From: Anaerolineae bacterium
GTDB taxonomy: Bacteria; Chloroflexota; Anaerolineae; Aggregatilineales; J027
Direction of reading: 5' to 3'
NCBI GenBank assembly: GCA_008933735.1
Contig: WBUL01000012.1
Coordinates: forward strand, 1 to 64,000
DNA: 64,000 nucleotides
In this document: positions 1 to 8,936 of the stretch, in pieces
How positions within the stretch are numbered: the stretch's first letter is position 1
Layout of the letters: every line of letters starts with the position of its first letter
Made by a program: the position numbers and the translations under genes
The notes under the pieces: model-generated
The model's database searches: none
Seen by the model: the letters and a program-made list of their open reading frames with translations, nothing else
What the model was told of the DNA's origin: nothing

Positions 1-432
1 GCCCGCCACCTCACCTGGCAGCATTTGATGGACATGGGGTTATGGTATTTACGGCATGGGAAGGTGGAAGCCGCGGAAAAAGCACTCAATGATGCGCTGG
101 AACGTATCCCGCCGCCGGAAAACCAGATTTTTATCCTGGAAAAAATTACCGACCTGCTGACCCAAACCCATCGTGAAAATCTTGCCGTATCCTATTGGGA
201 ATTGTGGCATCAACTGGATGAAACCAATCCCATGCCGCGTCTTTCCCTTGCCAAGTATTATGAATCTGCCGAAAATGACCCGGCCAGAGCCTTATACTGG
301 TGTGAGTTGGCTTATCACGCGGCAGAAAACCTGCCGCCTGCGCCGCAAAAAGGGCTGCTGCTTACCGCCATCCAGAAACGGCGGCGACGGCTCCAGAAAA
401 AAGTGGGGAAGGGAATTTCATGGGACGGTTGA
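1..432 (+). CDS. C-terminal part of a TPR-containing protein (5' end outside the window)
   Basis: The frame is open from base 1, so this is the last ~143 codons of a gene that begins left of the window; the first ATG at 25 is not a convincing start because codons before it are also open. The visible part is all alpha-helical with TPR-like segments (a repeat around GKVEAAEKALNDALERI and another around LAKYYESAENDPARAL). The second segment resembles the helical tail found after the RNase H-like domain of YprB-type exonuclease proteins, but the catalytic domain is not in view, so that is only a guess. Its last 13 bases overlap the next gene, suggesting co-transcription. Confidence 0.7.
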   Translation, partial: ARHLTWQHLMDMGLWYLRHGKVEAAEKALNDALERIPPPENQIFILEKITDLLTQTHRENLAVSYWELWHQLDETNPMPRLSLAKYYESAENDPARALYWCELAYHAAENLPPAPQKGLLLTAIQKRRRRLQKKVGKGISWDG

Positions 433-2021
433 GTCTCGTCATTTTGACGATTGCCAGTTTTTTCGGAAGTACCCTCGCTCAAAACGATACCCCGATCAAA
501 ATTTGGATCGTGAACAGCGCACCGGTCGATTTGCTGCTGTCGGTGAATCCGCTGTTTGAATCAGGAAAATATATCTGGACGAGCGATCTCGATGAGGCGG
601 ATCTGGCTTTGGATTATGAGCAGCAGGCGGGTGTTGTCACAACACGCTGGTTATATGTTCCCGTTGTCCCTTTTGCCCATACGGCTGAGCAAGTCCGATG
701 GGAAGATGTACGCCGCTACTGGGCTGGTGATCTTGCGGCCCTAAGTTACCTCACACCGACCAGAACGCCGCCGGAACTGGTGGTTTCCAGTGAAACGCTG
801 CGGGCACTGGTCAGTGTGCTGGGTAATCCTGCGGTGAATGTGCCCTTCCATTATGCTGAAACCACCGATGCGATTCCGGAGCTTCTGTGGAATACACGCC
901 CCAATGGCTGGGGCGTGATGAGTTTTAGCCAGCTTACCCCTATCTTGAAAGTCCTCACCCTGGATCGATTTGACGTGTTTGGGGATGGCTTTGATCTGGA
1001 AGCCTACCCACTGACCACCTATATCAATCTCAAAGGCGATGACGCGAAATTAGGGCTGGCGATTGAAGATTTGCTCAAACTTGGGTCATGGCAGCCCAGC
1101 AACCGCAACCCCGAACAGCTGTCCCGCGTGGTCTTGACGGGTGTAACCGCCTTAACCCGTGCGACTGCCGCTGAAATGGAAGAGCGTGGCATCACGGTTC
1201 CAGCCGAAGGCATTCTGCCATTTTTATCTGACTCAGATTTGCTCCACACCAGCAACGAGGTCTCGTTTTCGGAAAACTGCGGTTACCCTGATCGTTATGG
1301 GGGCGTGATATTCTGTTCACGCGACAGTTATCTGGGACTGCTGACCTATATCGGGCTCGATGTTGTTGAACTCACTGGAAACCATATTAATGACTATGGC
1401 GCAGGGGCATTCCGCCGCACCCTGGATATATATGATCAGAATGGCATCGCCACTTTTGGAGGTGGCCGTACCGTTGAAGATGCACGCGACGCCTATATTA
1501 CGACCATCAAGGGCACGTCCATTGCGTTTATTGGCTGCAATGTAGCGGGACCATTTGGGGCGTGGGCATCAGAATATCAGGAAGGGGCAGCCAGATGCGA
1601 TGATGCCTACCTGGAGCAGGAAATCCCACGTCTGGCGCAGACGGTAGACATCGTGATCCTCACATTTCAGGAATATGAGCAATATACCTATACTCCTCCT
1701 GCCGCGCAGGTCAGGAATTTTGAAAAATATGCCGCGCTCGGCGCGGATGTGGTGATTGGCAGTCAGGCGCACCAACCGCAGGGATTCACATTTTCCAATG
1801 GGGCATTTTTGCATCATGGTCTGGGCAACCTGTTTTTTGACCAGATGCAAAATATTTACACGCGCCAGATGTTTGCGGATAAGCTGATACTGTACGATGG
1901 GCGGCTGATCAATGTAGTGCTTTTTACCGGCCTGATCGAGGATTTCTGCTGCCCGCGTCCGATGACTGCCGCTGAGCGTGAAACCTTTTTAACCACCATC
2001 TTTCAGGCGAGCGGGTGGTAG
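420..2021 (+). CDS. Secreted CapA-like (poly-gamma-glutamate synthesis/metallophosphatase-type) protein with an N-terminal binding-protein-like half
   Basis: 533 residues with an N-terminal signal peptide (hydrophobic core ~5-20, cleavage near LAQ-N). Residues ~240-510 match the CapA fold: a LTGNHINDYG segment corresponding to the GNH motif of these metallophosphatase relatives, and a GSQAHQPQG segment matching the late GxHxHxxQ motif. Residues ~25-230 are a separate alpha/beta region that reads like a periplasmic substrate-binding-protein domain (phosphate-binding type), a combination not typical of short CapA proteins. Probably acts outside the membrane on cell-surface polymer or phosphoester metabolism; the substrate is unknown. 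The ATG at 420 has a purine-rich AAGGGA ahead of it and overlaps the preceding gene. Confidence 0.75.
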   Translation: MGRLSLVILTIASFFGSTLAQNDTPIKIWIVNSAPVDLLLSVNPLFESGKYIWTSDLDEADLALDYEQQAGVVTTRWLYVPVVPFAHTAEQVRWEDVRRYWAGDLAALSYLTPTRTPPELVVSSETLRALVSVLGNPAVNVPFHYAETTDAIPELLWNTRPNGWGVMSFSQLTPILKVLTLDRFDVFGDGFDLEAYPLTTYINLKGDDAKLGLAIEDLLKLGSWQPSNRNPEQLSRVVLTGVTALTRATAAEMEERGITVPAEGILPFLSDSDLLHTSNEVSFSENCGYPDRYGGVIFCSRDSYLGLLTYIGLDVVELTGNHINDYGAGAFRRTLDIYDQNGIATFGGGRTVEDARDAYITTIKGTSIAFIGCNVAGPFGAWASEYQEGAARCDDAYLEQEIPRLAQTVDIVILTFQEYEQYTYTPPAAQVRNFEKYAALGADVVIGSQAHQPQGFTFSNGAFLHHGLGNLFFDQMQNIYTRQMFADKLILYDGRLINVVLFTGLIEDFCCPRPMTAAERETFLTTIFQASGW

Positions 2022-2030
2022 TGGAAATGA

Positions 2031-2058
2031 TCTCTGGCGGCACTGGCTCCGCCAGAGA
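2031..2058. terminator. Hairpin between convergent genes
   Basis: Perfect 10-bp stem TCTCTGGCGG / CCGCCAGAGA with an 8-base loop, lying between the stop codons of the CapA-like gene (plus) and the beta-propeller gene (minus). No clear T tract follows on either strand, so it may act as a 3'-end stabiliser or a weak bidirectional terminator. Confidence 0.55.
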
Positions 2059-2067
2059 AAGCTGCTG

Positions 2068-3048
2068 CTATTCGTTGTTCAGGCGCACCAGCACCAGTTT
2101 GTCTGTACCTGACTCCGCGCCCCAGACTTCACCTGCGCGGCCTAATATCTGCCGCACATCGGAGCCTGCGCTGGGCAGGACAAAAATCTCGAAGGTCTCT
2201 GTCTCCGGGTCAAAACGCACCAGCGCATTGGTACTGAAGTCGCTCAGCCAGACATCATCCTGCTCATCCACATACACGGCATAGGGTCGAGGACTATTGC
2301 CAGGCAGTCTCCATTCTTGCCATGTTTCTGTCATTGGGTCATACATGCCAAGCTGACCTGCGTCCCATTCACTGATCCATAGCCGCCCCTGCGAATCGGA
2401 CCAGACACGCCGCGCCCCCTGATTGGGTGTTGGTGGTTCCAGCATTGTGATGTCACCGGTTTCAATATTGATGTGAGCAAGGTAGCTGCCCGCGAGTGAT
2501 ACATAATAGACCTCGCCATCCGGAGTCGTGGTAATCCCATACGGGCCGCGACCGCGTGGAGCGTCAAAAACTTCCATTTCACCGGTTGCCGGGTCAAGGC
2601 GACCATAGATACCATTCTGTCCGGTAAACCAGAGAATTCCATTACCATCAAAAGATGCTGTGTTGAGATTCGCGTTACCTCGATCAGCAGGCAGCGGGAA
2701 AATATCAATTTCCTCGGTTTCCGGATCGACACGAACAATCGCGTTTAACCCACTGTCCGTAACCCAGGGCGCACCATCCGGCCCGACAATAACACCATGC
2801 GGGGCGGAACCTGTGCCAAGCGGTATGTGATGGGTTTCCCCGGTTGACGGGTCGAGACGCCCCAGCGCACCGGTTCGCTGCGCGGTATACCAGACGATAC
2901 CATTGGGAGCAGGCGCGACATCATGGGGACGAGTGCCCGAAGGAACAGAAAACTCAGTGATCTCCGGCGTCTGTGCGACCGCACGCAGCGGGATCAACAC
3001 GAACACCACCACAGAAGTAAGTAACGCAGCTTTCAAGAATCGCTTCAT
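2068..3048 (-). CDS. Secreted streptogramin-lyase-like (Vgb/NHL) beta-propeller protein
   Basis: 326 residues from the ATG at 3048, chosen because a GAGGA Shine-Dalgarno lies just upstream and it begins directly with a signal peptide (MKRFLKAALLTS..., cleavage near AVAQ). The mature part is built of repeats of ~42 residues with the pattern GxIWYT/LGRLDPxTGE, typical of the virginiamycin B lyase/SMP-30/NHL six-bladed propeller class. Examples are SRTRPHDVAPAPNG-like openings and LDPSTGETHHIPLG strands. Most such proteins in environmental bacteria are not antibiotic lyases, and I see no basis for naming a substrate. Stands alone, convergent with the CapA-like gene and divergent from lipA. Confidence 0.8.
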   Translation of the reverse strand: MKRFLKAALLTSVVVFVLIPLRAVAQTPEITEFSVPSGTRPHDVAPAPNGIVWYTAQRTGALGRLDPSTGETHHIPLGTGSAPHGVIVGPDGAPWVTDSGLNAIVRVDPETEEIDIFPLPADRGNANLNTASFDGNGILWFTGQNGIYGRLDPATGEMEVFDAPRGRGPYGITTTPDGEVYYVSLAGSYLAHINIETGDITMLEPPTPNQGARRVWSDSQGRLWISEWDAGQLGMYDPMTETWQEWRLPGNSPRPYAVYVDEQDDVWLSDFSTNALVRFDPETETFEIFVLPSAGSDVRQILGRAGEVWGAESGTDKLVLVRLNNE

Positions 3049-3146
3049 CTCTATATCCTCATGCCTTATCAACGGTCTTAACAGAGGAAACGCCATTTGA
3101 CTAAATCCATAGACCATTCTTATAACTGAGAAAGGATGAACCCTGT

Positions 3147-3152
3147 TATAAT
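3147..3152 (+). promoter_or_regulatory. Candidate -10 box of the lipA promoter
   Basis: A perfect TATAAT lies 40 bases upstream of the lipA GTG. The -35 region 17 bases further up (AACTGA) is poor, so this rests mainly on the -10 match. Confidence 0.45.
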
Positions 3153-3191
3153 CTCAGAGAAACTTTCGCTAGCACATGGAGCAAACTTCCT

Positions 3192-4193
3192 GTGACTGAT
3201 TTGATAAATCTCAACGATATTCCCGTTCTGGGGGACGAAGAAAAGCCCAAGAATCCCCGGCACGGGGTACGTGGCAGCGAGCGCCACAATCCTGAGGGGA
3301 AAGTCGGGCCGCGCCGCCCCCCCTGGATTAAGGTCAAGGCCCCATCGGGTGAAACCTATGAATTTGTTCGCAGCCAGATGCGAACGAAATCGCTGCATAC
3401 CGTCTGCGAAGAAGCCCGCTGCCCGAACCTGGGTGAGTGCTGGGGCGCAGGAACAGCCACGTTCCTGATGATGGGCGATACATGTACACGCTCGTGCGGT
3501 TTTTGTGATATTAAGACCGGGATGCCCTCGCCGCTTGACTGGGGCGAACCTATGCGAATTGCCAACGCGGTCAAAGCGATGAATCTGCGCCATGTCGTGA
3601 TTACCAGTGTGAACCGGGATGAACGCGAGGACGGTGGCGCACCCATCTTCGCTATGGTGATTCGGGCGATTCGCCGTATTCACCGAGGATGCAGCATTGA
3701 AATTCTCATCCCCGATTTCAAAGGCAGCCCCGATGCCTTAAAAATTGTCATGGATGCCCAACCGGAAATCTTGAACCATAATGTTGAAACCGTGCCGCGT
3801 CTCTTCAAAAAAGTGCAGCCGCAGGATAACTACGAATGGGCGTTAACCACGCTCCGCAACGCCAAAGGGTTCGACCCGCTGGTGCTGACCAAGAGCGGAA
3901 TCATGGTTGGGCTGGGCGAGGATTTTGAGGAAGTTGTTGAAGTCATGCGGGATTTGGCGAGTGTCGGTGTGAATATTCTGACCATCGGACAGTATTTGCA
4001 GCCAAGCCGCAAACACCTGCCCATTGAACGCTACTACACGATGGAAGAATTCATCGAACTCAAGCGCATTGGACTGGACTTAGGATTCAACTGGGTTGAA
4101 TCCGGGCCGCTGGTTCGCAGCAGCTATCATGCGGATAAGCAGGTGCGGATGCTCTCCCAATTAGATCATTTCCGGCTGCGTGAAGAAGCGTGA
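3192..4193 (+). CDS. lipA: Lipoyl synthase
   Basis: 333 residues. Radical-SAM enzyme that inserts two sulfurs into the octanoyl group carried on lipoyl domains of 2-oxoacid dehydrogenases and the glycine cleavage H protein. Both iron-sulfur motifs are visible: the auxiliary-cluster motif [12 protein letters not shown] (~residues 73-84) and the radical-SAM CxxxCxxC as CTRSCGFC (~97-104). The late family motif [12 protein letters not shown] is intact near the C terminus. Length is normal, with a slightly extended N terminus. Start is GTG with a GGAG about 10 bases upstream. No lipB neighbour is in the window. Ends 3 bases from a convergent gene. Confidence 0.97.
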   Translation: MTDLINLNDIPVLGDEEKPKNPRHGVRGSERHNPEGKVGPRRPPWIKVKAPSGETYEFVRSQMRTKSLHTVCEEARCPNLGECWGAGTATFLMMGDTCTRSCGFCDIKTGMPSPLDWGEPMRIANAVKAMNLRHVVITSVNRDEREDGGAPIFAMVIRAIRRIHRGCSIEILIPDFKGSPDALKIVMDAQPEILNHNVETVPRLFKKVQPQDNYEWALTTLRNAKGFDPLVLTKSGIMVGLGEDFEEVVEVMRDLASVGVNILTIGQYLQPSRKHLPIERYYTMEEFIELKRIGLDLGFNWVESGPLVRSSYHADKQVRMLSQLDHFRLREEA

Positions 4194-4196
4194 CTG

Positions 4197-4799
4197 TTAA
4201 GACGGGTTTAGCCGTGCTGAACCCGTCAGTTCGGCTAACCTCTGCTCCAACGATTGGAGCGTTTCATATTGATAGGCACCCGACCCACGCCAGCGGATCC
4301 GGTTTTTTTCGTCCAGCAAAAAAAGCTGCACATCATTGCCGCTGGACACTCCCACGATTTCATTAAAGGCATCCACGTTGGTAAAGACCACAATGGTTCG
4401 CACGCGATCCCGGTCTCCCCTGGCCGCAATCGTCATTCCGCCAAGAATGGCGACGGCGGCGTCGCTCGTATCCTGAGGCAGCAGCGGCACGTAATATCCG
4501 GAGAGCTGGGGATAATCCTCATTAAGTTTTTCCAGGGGGCGCAGCCACTTATCAACGTAAATCTGCTGATCGGAATCGTAAGCAACCACGATTAACTTCA
4601 GTCCTTCAGCCAAATCCTCCGGTATACGGATCCGCTCAAATTTAAGATTCGTCCCGTGAAGTGCCGGAAAAGCATTCTCTACCCCCGTATCAAGGGGATC
4701 ATCAGCCGGCGTGGCCTGACCGATGACTACAGCAACGAGTACCAATCCCCCTAAAAGGATGACCAGTCCCGCTAGCAAAAGGAGTATGCGTTTTTTCAA
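4197..4799 (-). CDS. Membrane-anchored thioredoxin-fold-like protein (no CxxC)
   Basis: 200 residues beginning with TTG at 4799, where TTGA overlaps the stop of the upstream 805-residue gene. One N-terminal transmembrane helix (residues ~5-28) followed by a soluble alpha/beta domain. Strand LKLIVVAYD, the ending VQLFLLDEKNRIRWRGSG and the following helix resemble the thioredoxin-like/ATP10-type fold, but there is no cysteine at all in the mature part, so it cannot be a dithiol oxidoreductase. A palindrome GACGGGTT...AACCCGTC (4201-4227) in its last codons could terminate lipA or this gene. Last gene of the wbp-like operon; role unknown. Confidence 0.6.
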   Translation of the reverse strand: MKKRILLLLAGLVILLGGLVLVAVVIGQATPADDPLDTGVENAFPALHGTNLKFERIRIPEDLAEGLKLIVVAYDSDQQIYVDKWLRPLEKLNEDYPQLSGYYVPLLPQDTSDAAVAILGGMTIAARGDRDRVRTIVVFTNVDAFNEIVGVSSGNDVQLFLLDEKNRIRWRGSGAYQYETLQSLEQRLAELTGSARLNPS

Positions 4800-7213
4800 G
4801 GCGTTCCTCGCGTGTTGATCCGGTATAGATAATACGGCTCAAAAATCCCATCCTGCCAAATCCGTATAGGTTCATATTGATCGGGGTCTTGAAAACGCCC
4901 CTGTTCCTCAGCGGTCAGCCACTGCCACCACGTATTGCTGAAGATAATATATTCAATTCCGGCCTCATGCAGCGGTGCCGGGTCTTTGTCAGAACGCCAT
5001 TGATCTATAGCAGCCCTTTGCTCCTCATCAAAAAAAGATGAGTCCTGGGTGTGCATGAGCCCCAGAATCCACCACAATTCAAGTAAGGCTGGGGAAGGCT
5101 GAGTGGCTTCAATAAAGCCGCCGATTTCCGTCTGCGGTTCGGTAACCGAACCGGTCTGAGGATTAAAAATGATCACATTGGCAGGCAAAGGTAAATTTTG
5201 TGCTGCGGCTTGAGCCTGCTCAGAAGTCGCTTCCGACAGCCCGTTCTGGCCGGATGCCAGTTCCGCCCATGTGGTTTGACTGCCAGCAATACGGTAAAGC
5301 CGATCTCCAGAATTCCACGCCTTAACAAATTCGTAAAGATCAGAATTCTCAAAAATCCGCTGCTCATGGGTTGGAAGTTCACGCCACATACTCGCTTTGA
5401 TGAAGATGTAATCTGCATCCCACAACGCCAATAATCCGGGTAAACGAACCTCCTGCCACTTCTGCCACGCGATGGACTGCTCATCGCTTACCGGGAAAGC
5501 ACCGAAGATGGGCCCTTTAGGGCCATCTACCGAGATAGGCTGCGGCGAATTGCGCCATAATATACTCGTCTGACCCTCAGCCGCTCTTATTTCAGGATAG
5601 ATTCCGTTTTGCACCCAGGCAAGGCGAAAAGCGCGTTGATAACAATCTGTTCCCACACAATCCACTTGCAGCCTGAAAACCACACTATCCAATGGGGCAT
5701 ATTGGTAGACCCGGTAAGCATCCTCATCTACCTCGTGATACTTCAGCACATTGGTATTGGGGAAAAGGAGGGATGCCAGAGGGTATATAAGGTGGTCGCG
5801 GGTAAGGATATATCCGGACAGAAATTCGAGAGCCAGCAAGAAGCTGACAGTACCCAGTAAGGCTGGCTTCCAACGCCATTTAGGCATATGAATCACCAGA
5901 TAATCGACACTGTAAAAGACCAGCAGCAAAATGCCTAGTCTGAGTTTGAGGCTGTTTGCGGTATGATGCCGCGCCTCATAAGCGTCGGCGTTCAGATTGA
6001 GCAGGGCGATTGGCAGGGTGGATACAATCATCACCAGGGGAATCAGCCAGCGCCAATCCGTTTCGCGTCTCCTGAAACGAGACAGCATCAAGAACAGAGC
6101 CACGAGCGCAAGCACTAAAAACGTAATTCCGCTGGGATTGTACAGCAGAGCAGCATTCTCTCGCTGCCAGATCGGCAGCTGCTGCTGCGGCTGCGGTGTG
6201 CGCCCATACAGGTACGTCAGCATATCCGGATTCACCACCTGATTCCATCTTTGGGCGGCCTCCTGAATGCGCTGTGGGGCAGTCAGCAGCAGAAACTCCA
6301 TATAAACCCGACGGGATTTGGTGTTAATCCAATCGCCGTAAACTGCCTCCCAATCGCCGGCATAACGAGCGGGAACGTAGCCTTTAAACCGCATCGCTTC
6401 GGGACTGTCAGGCATCCCACGCTCGACGAAGAATTCTGTTTTTTTCTCGTCCGGCAGGATATTGGCGGCAATGGTGTTCATCATACCGTTCTGCCATACA
6501 TCGCTGTAATCTACCAGATAGCTCCGGAGCACATACACGGTAAGGAGAGCGACGATCAGCGTGCCAAACGTGGGCCACCATGCGCGGAGCTGAAGCCGCC
6601 ATTTTATGAACACCAGACCCAGGAAAGGCACCAGCACCAGGGCATTAAAGTAGTTCGGTGGCCGTGAAAAGCCCCATAGAAAAATGATCAACACAAAACT
6701 CACCGCAATAGCTGACTGTTTGCGGAGTGATGGTGAAACCTGAGCTCGCATTCCATAGTGCAGCCACATGAACATCGTGAGCATAACCAGAATGAGGGTG
6801 TTATCCAGGCTTTCTGTCAGCAGGATAGCATTCCAGACGAAAAAATCGATGCCGAGGCTGAAAACCAGAAGCACCACAAATACCGCTACTCTCAGGCGTA
6901 GGTGCTCCAGGAATGAGGCTGTCGTACCCGCAAAGAGGAGCCAGGCAGTGAGATTGAGAGCAAACTGCACCCAGGCCAGCGTTGTCAGATCACTGCCAAA
7001 CATCTTAATCAGAAGAACAAACGTTGCTGCCCGCCAGTGTGTCCAGAAATCAATACTCAACAGAGAGAACCTGGCGGCTTCCTTGTATCCAGTGAAGTCA
7101 TCAACGGGTTTGATCTCTAATATATTGAACACCAGCACTGCCAGCACGGTATATAAAGCGGCGATGATGAAAAATATCCATTGGGGACGTGCCAGAAAAC
7201 CCGTTTTCATCAC
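4796..7213 (-). CDS. Large polytopic membrane protein, GT-C-like glycosyltransferase candidate
   Basis: 805 residues with about 11-12 transmembrane helices through ~residue 480 and a C-terminal soluble part of ~300 residues. The first extracytoplasmic loop carries an acidic pair (KPVDDFTGYKEA) in the position where GT-C transferases keep their catalytic aspartate, which suggests a lipid-linked-sugar-dependent transferase, but sequence similarity to a named family is not obvious. Start is GTG at 7213 (GTGATG; the ATG at 7210 is an alternative), overlapping the stop of the aminotransferase by 4 bases. Its place after wbpB-D-E genes fits a role in handling or assembling a surface glycan. Confidence 0.65.
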   Translation of the reverse strand: MMKTGFLARPQWIFFIIAALYTVLAVLVFNILEIKPVDDFTGYKEAARFSLLSIDFWTHWRAATFVLLIKMFGSDLTTLAWVQFALNLTAWLLFAGTTASFLEHLRLRVAVFVVLLVFSLGIDFFVWNAILLTESLDNTLILVMLTMFMWLHYGMRAQVSPSLRKQSAIAVSFVLIIFLWGFSRPPNYFNALVLVPFLGLVFIKWRLQLRAWWPTFGTLIVALLTVYVLRSYLVDYSDVWQNGMMNTIAANILPDEKKTEFFVERGMPDSPEAMRFKGYVPARYAGDWEAVYGDWINTKSRRVYMEFLLLTAPQRIQEAAQRWNQVVNPDMLTYLYGRTPQPQQQLPIWQRENAALLYNPSGITFLVLALVALFLMLSRFRRRETDWRWLIPLVMIVSTLPIALLNLNADAYEARHHTANSLKLRLGILLLVFYSVDYLVIHMPKWRWKPALLGTVSFLLALEFLSGYILTRDHLIYPLASLLFPNTNVLKYHEVDEDAYRVYQYAPLDSVVFRLQVDCVGTDCYQRAFRLAWVQNGIYPEIRAAEGQTSILWRNSPQPISVDGPKGPIFGAFPVSDEQSIAWQKWQEVRLPGLLALWDADYIFIKASMWRELPTHEQRIFENSDLYEFVKAWNSGDRLYRIAGSQTTWAELASGQNGLSEATSEQAQAAAQNLPLPANVIIFNPQTGSVTEPQTEIGGFIEATQPSPALLELWWILGLMHTQDSSFFDEEQRAAIDQWRSDKDPAPLHEAGIEYIIFSNTWWQWLTAEEQGRFQDPDQYEPIRIWQDGIFEPYYLYRINTRGTP

Positions 7214-8313
7214 AGCGATTGGGCCAGCGACTCCGCGATGTAACGTACCTGTTCATCGGTGATTTCGGGGTATATTGGCAGGCTGAGGATGTGGTCAGCC
7301 GCATATTCAGCCTGCGGCAGATCCCCCTGTTTCCAGCCACGATGAGACATGGCAGGCTGCAAGTGCACAGGGATAGGATAGTGGACGCCTGCCCCTATTC
7401 CTTGTTTTTTGAGTGCCTCCAAAACCTCGTCACGTTGTCCGGGTACCTGGATGCAGTAAATATGATAAACATGGCTTGCGCCAGGCATCACAGTCGGTCT
7501 GACTACACCTGGCAACTCCTTTAAAAGATTATTGTAATGGGCGGCAGCGTTTCGACGGGCTTGATTCCATTCGTCTAAATAGGGCAGTTTAGCATTCAGA
7601 ATGGCGGCCTGGAGAGTATCGAGGCGTTCCCCATAACCGACCACATCATGCGAATATTTGCCTACTCTCCCATGATTCCGCAGCATTGCCACACGATCTG
7701 CCAGGGCATCATTATTGGTGCAAATAGCACCTGCATCTCCATAGGCACCCAGGTTTTTGCCGGGGTAAAAACTAAAGCAGGCAATGTCTCCCCAAAACCC
7801 TGCCCGCTTTCCATGAAGTTCTGCCCCATGCGCCTGTGCAGCATCTTCTACCACATACAATTTGTGCTGGCGGGCAATTCCCATGATCCTGTCCATATCC
7901 GCGATTTGGCCGTAGAGATGCACCGGAATAATCGCCCTGGTTTTGCTCGTAATCGCTGCTTCAACCCGGTCAGGATCCAGATTGTAGGTGTGCGGGTCAA
8001 TGTCAACCAGCACAGGCACAGCACCGACCATCTCAATGGCTTCTGCTGTCGCAATAAAAGTATGGGTACTGGTGATCACTTCATCGCCGGGGCCAATTTC
8101 CAGTGCCTTCATCGCCAGAAAGAGTGCTGCTGTACCGCTTGCAACCCCCACCGCCCGTTTTGTACCCTGATAGTGAGCGAAGGCCGCCTCAAACGCATCA
8201 AGTTCACGCCCACCAATGAAACTGGTACTGGTTACAATACGGGCTACCGCTTCATCGACCTCAGATCGAATAGCGTTATACTGCGCTTTTAAATCAACAA
8301 GAGGGATGTTCAT
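7210..8313 (-). CDS. wbpE: DegT/DnrJ/EryC1-family PLP-dependent sugar aminotransferase (WbpE-like)
   Basis: 367 residues from the ATG at 8313; a longer open frame upstream lies inside the acetyltransferase gene and is not used. Begins MNIPLVDLKAQY, the usual start of the family. The PLP-binding lysine sits in the FYPGKNLGAYGDAG segment, and VEDAAQAHGAEL carries the cofactor aspartate. In the WbpB-WbpD-WbpE pathway this enzyme transaminates UDP-2-acetamido-3-keto-glucuronate to the 3-amino sugar; the gene order here (oxidoreductase, acetyltransferase, aminotransferase) is what supports that assignment over other nucleotide-sugar aminotransferases. Overlaps both neighbours by 4 bases. Confidence 0.9.
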   Translation of the reverse strand: MNIPLVDLKAQYNAIRSEVDEAVARIVTSTSFIGGRELDAFEAAFAHYQGTKRAVGVASGTAALFLAMKALEIGPGDEVITSTHTFIATAEAIEMVGAVPVLVDIDPHTYNLDPDRVEAAITSKTRAIIPVHLYGQIADMDRIMGIARQHKLYVVEDAAQAHGAELHGKRAGFWGDIACFSFYPGKNLGAYGDAGAICTNNDALADRVAMLRNHGRVGKYSHDVVGYGERLDTLQAAILNAKLPYLDEWNQARRNAAAHYNNLLKELPGVVRPTVMPGASHVYHIYCIQVPGQRDEVLEALKKQGIGAGVHYPIPVHLQPAMSHRGWKQGDLPQAEYAADHILSLPIYPEITDEQVRYIAESLAQSL

Positions 8314-8936
8314 TCGTTTAAAGATCCTTTGTACACATCGATTTTCTCGATGGAATTGACGACCCGTGCAGGGTTGCCCACGACGACCTGACCGGGCAAT
8401 ACATCTCTGGTTACAACCGCACCCGCCCCCACCAACGCACGCGCACCGATACGCACCCCCGGAAGCAGCGTCGCGTTCGCACCAATCATCGCGCCTCTTT
8501 CGATATGGGCCCCCTGCAAACGGTCTTTGACACCCTGACTGCGTGGATATTTGGCATTGGTGATGACCACCCGGGGCCCGATCCAACACTCATCTTCCAG
8601 CAGCGAATATTCGGGAATAAAAACGTGCGTATGGATTCGCACCCCGTTTCCGATGACAACATGGTGTTCTACAACACTCTGGGTACCAATACTCACGTCA
8701 TCCCCAATCGTGTTGCTCTCACGAACCATCACCCCATGCCCGGTCTGAAAGTTTTTTCCAATCACGTTGCCTGCATAAATGATGCTGTGCGAACGAATCA
8801 CACAGCCTGTTCCCAAAATCAGGGCTAACTTACCCGGCATCTGACTGCGCGGGGGTTTGCCGAGAATTACAAAAGCGTCGATCTCGGCATTCTCTGGCAA
8901 CTGCACCCCAGGATATATCTGAATCCATTCGTTCAT
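8310..8936 (-). CDS. wbpD: Left-handed beta-helix sugar N-acetyltransferase (WbpD-like)
   Basis: 208 residues made almost entirely of hexapeptide repeats (I-G-x-x-x patterns such as IGDDVSIGTQSVV and IGARALVGAGAVV), the acyl-transferase left-handed beta-helix. Ends with the family hallmark VVVGNPARVV. Expected to acetylate the 3-amino group of UDP-GlcNAc(3NH2)A using acetyl-CoA in the cytoplasm, the last step towards UDP-2,3-diacetamido-2,3-dideoxy-glucuronate. Start overlaps the oxidoreductase stop (ATGA at 8933-8936) and its stop overlaps the aminotransferase start. The exact substrate rests on gene order. Confidence 0.88.
   Translation of the reverse strand: MNEWIQIYPGVQLPENAEIDAFVILGKPPRSQMPGKLALILGTGCVIRSHSIIYAGNVIGKNFQTGHGVMVRESNTIGDDVSIGTQSVVEHHVVIGNGVRIHTHVFIPEYSLLEDECWIGPRVVITNAKYPRSQGVKDRLQGAHIERGAMIGANATLLPGVRIGARALVGAGAVVTRDVLPGQVVVGNPARVVNSIEKIDVYKGSLNE

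Noticed and set aside
2068-3048. Virginiamycin B lyase (vgb) resistance gene
   Set aside because: It has the propeller repeats, but most such proteins are not antibiotic lyases and no lyase-specific residues could be confirmed from sequence.
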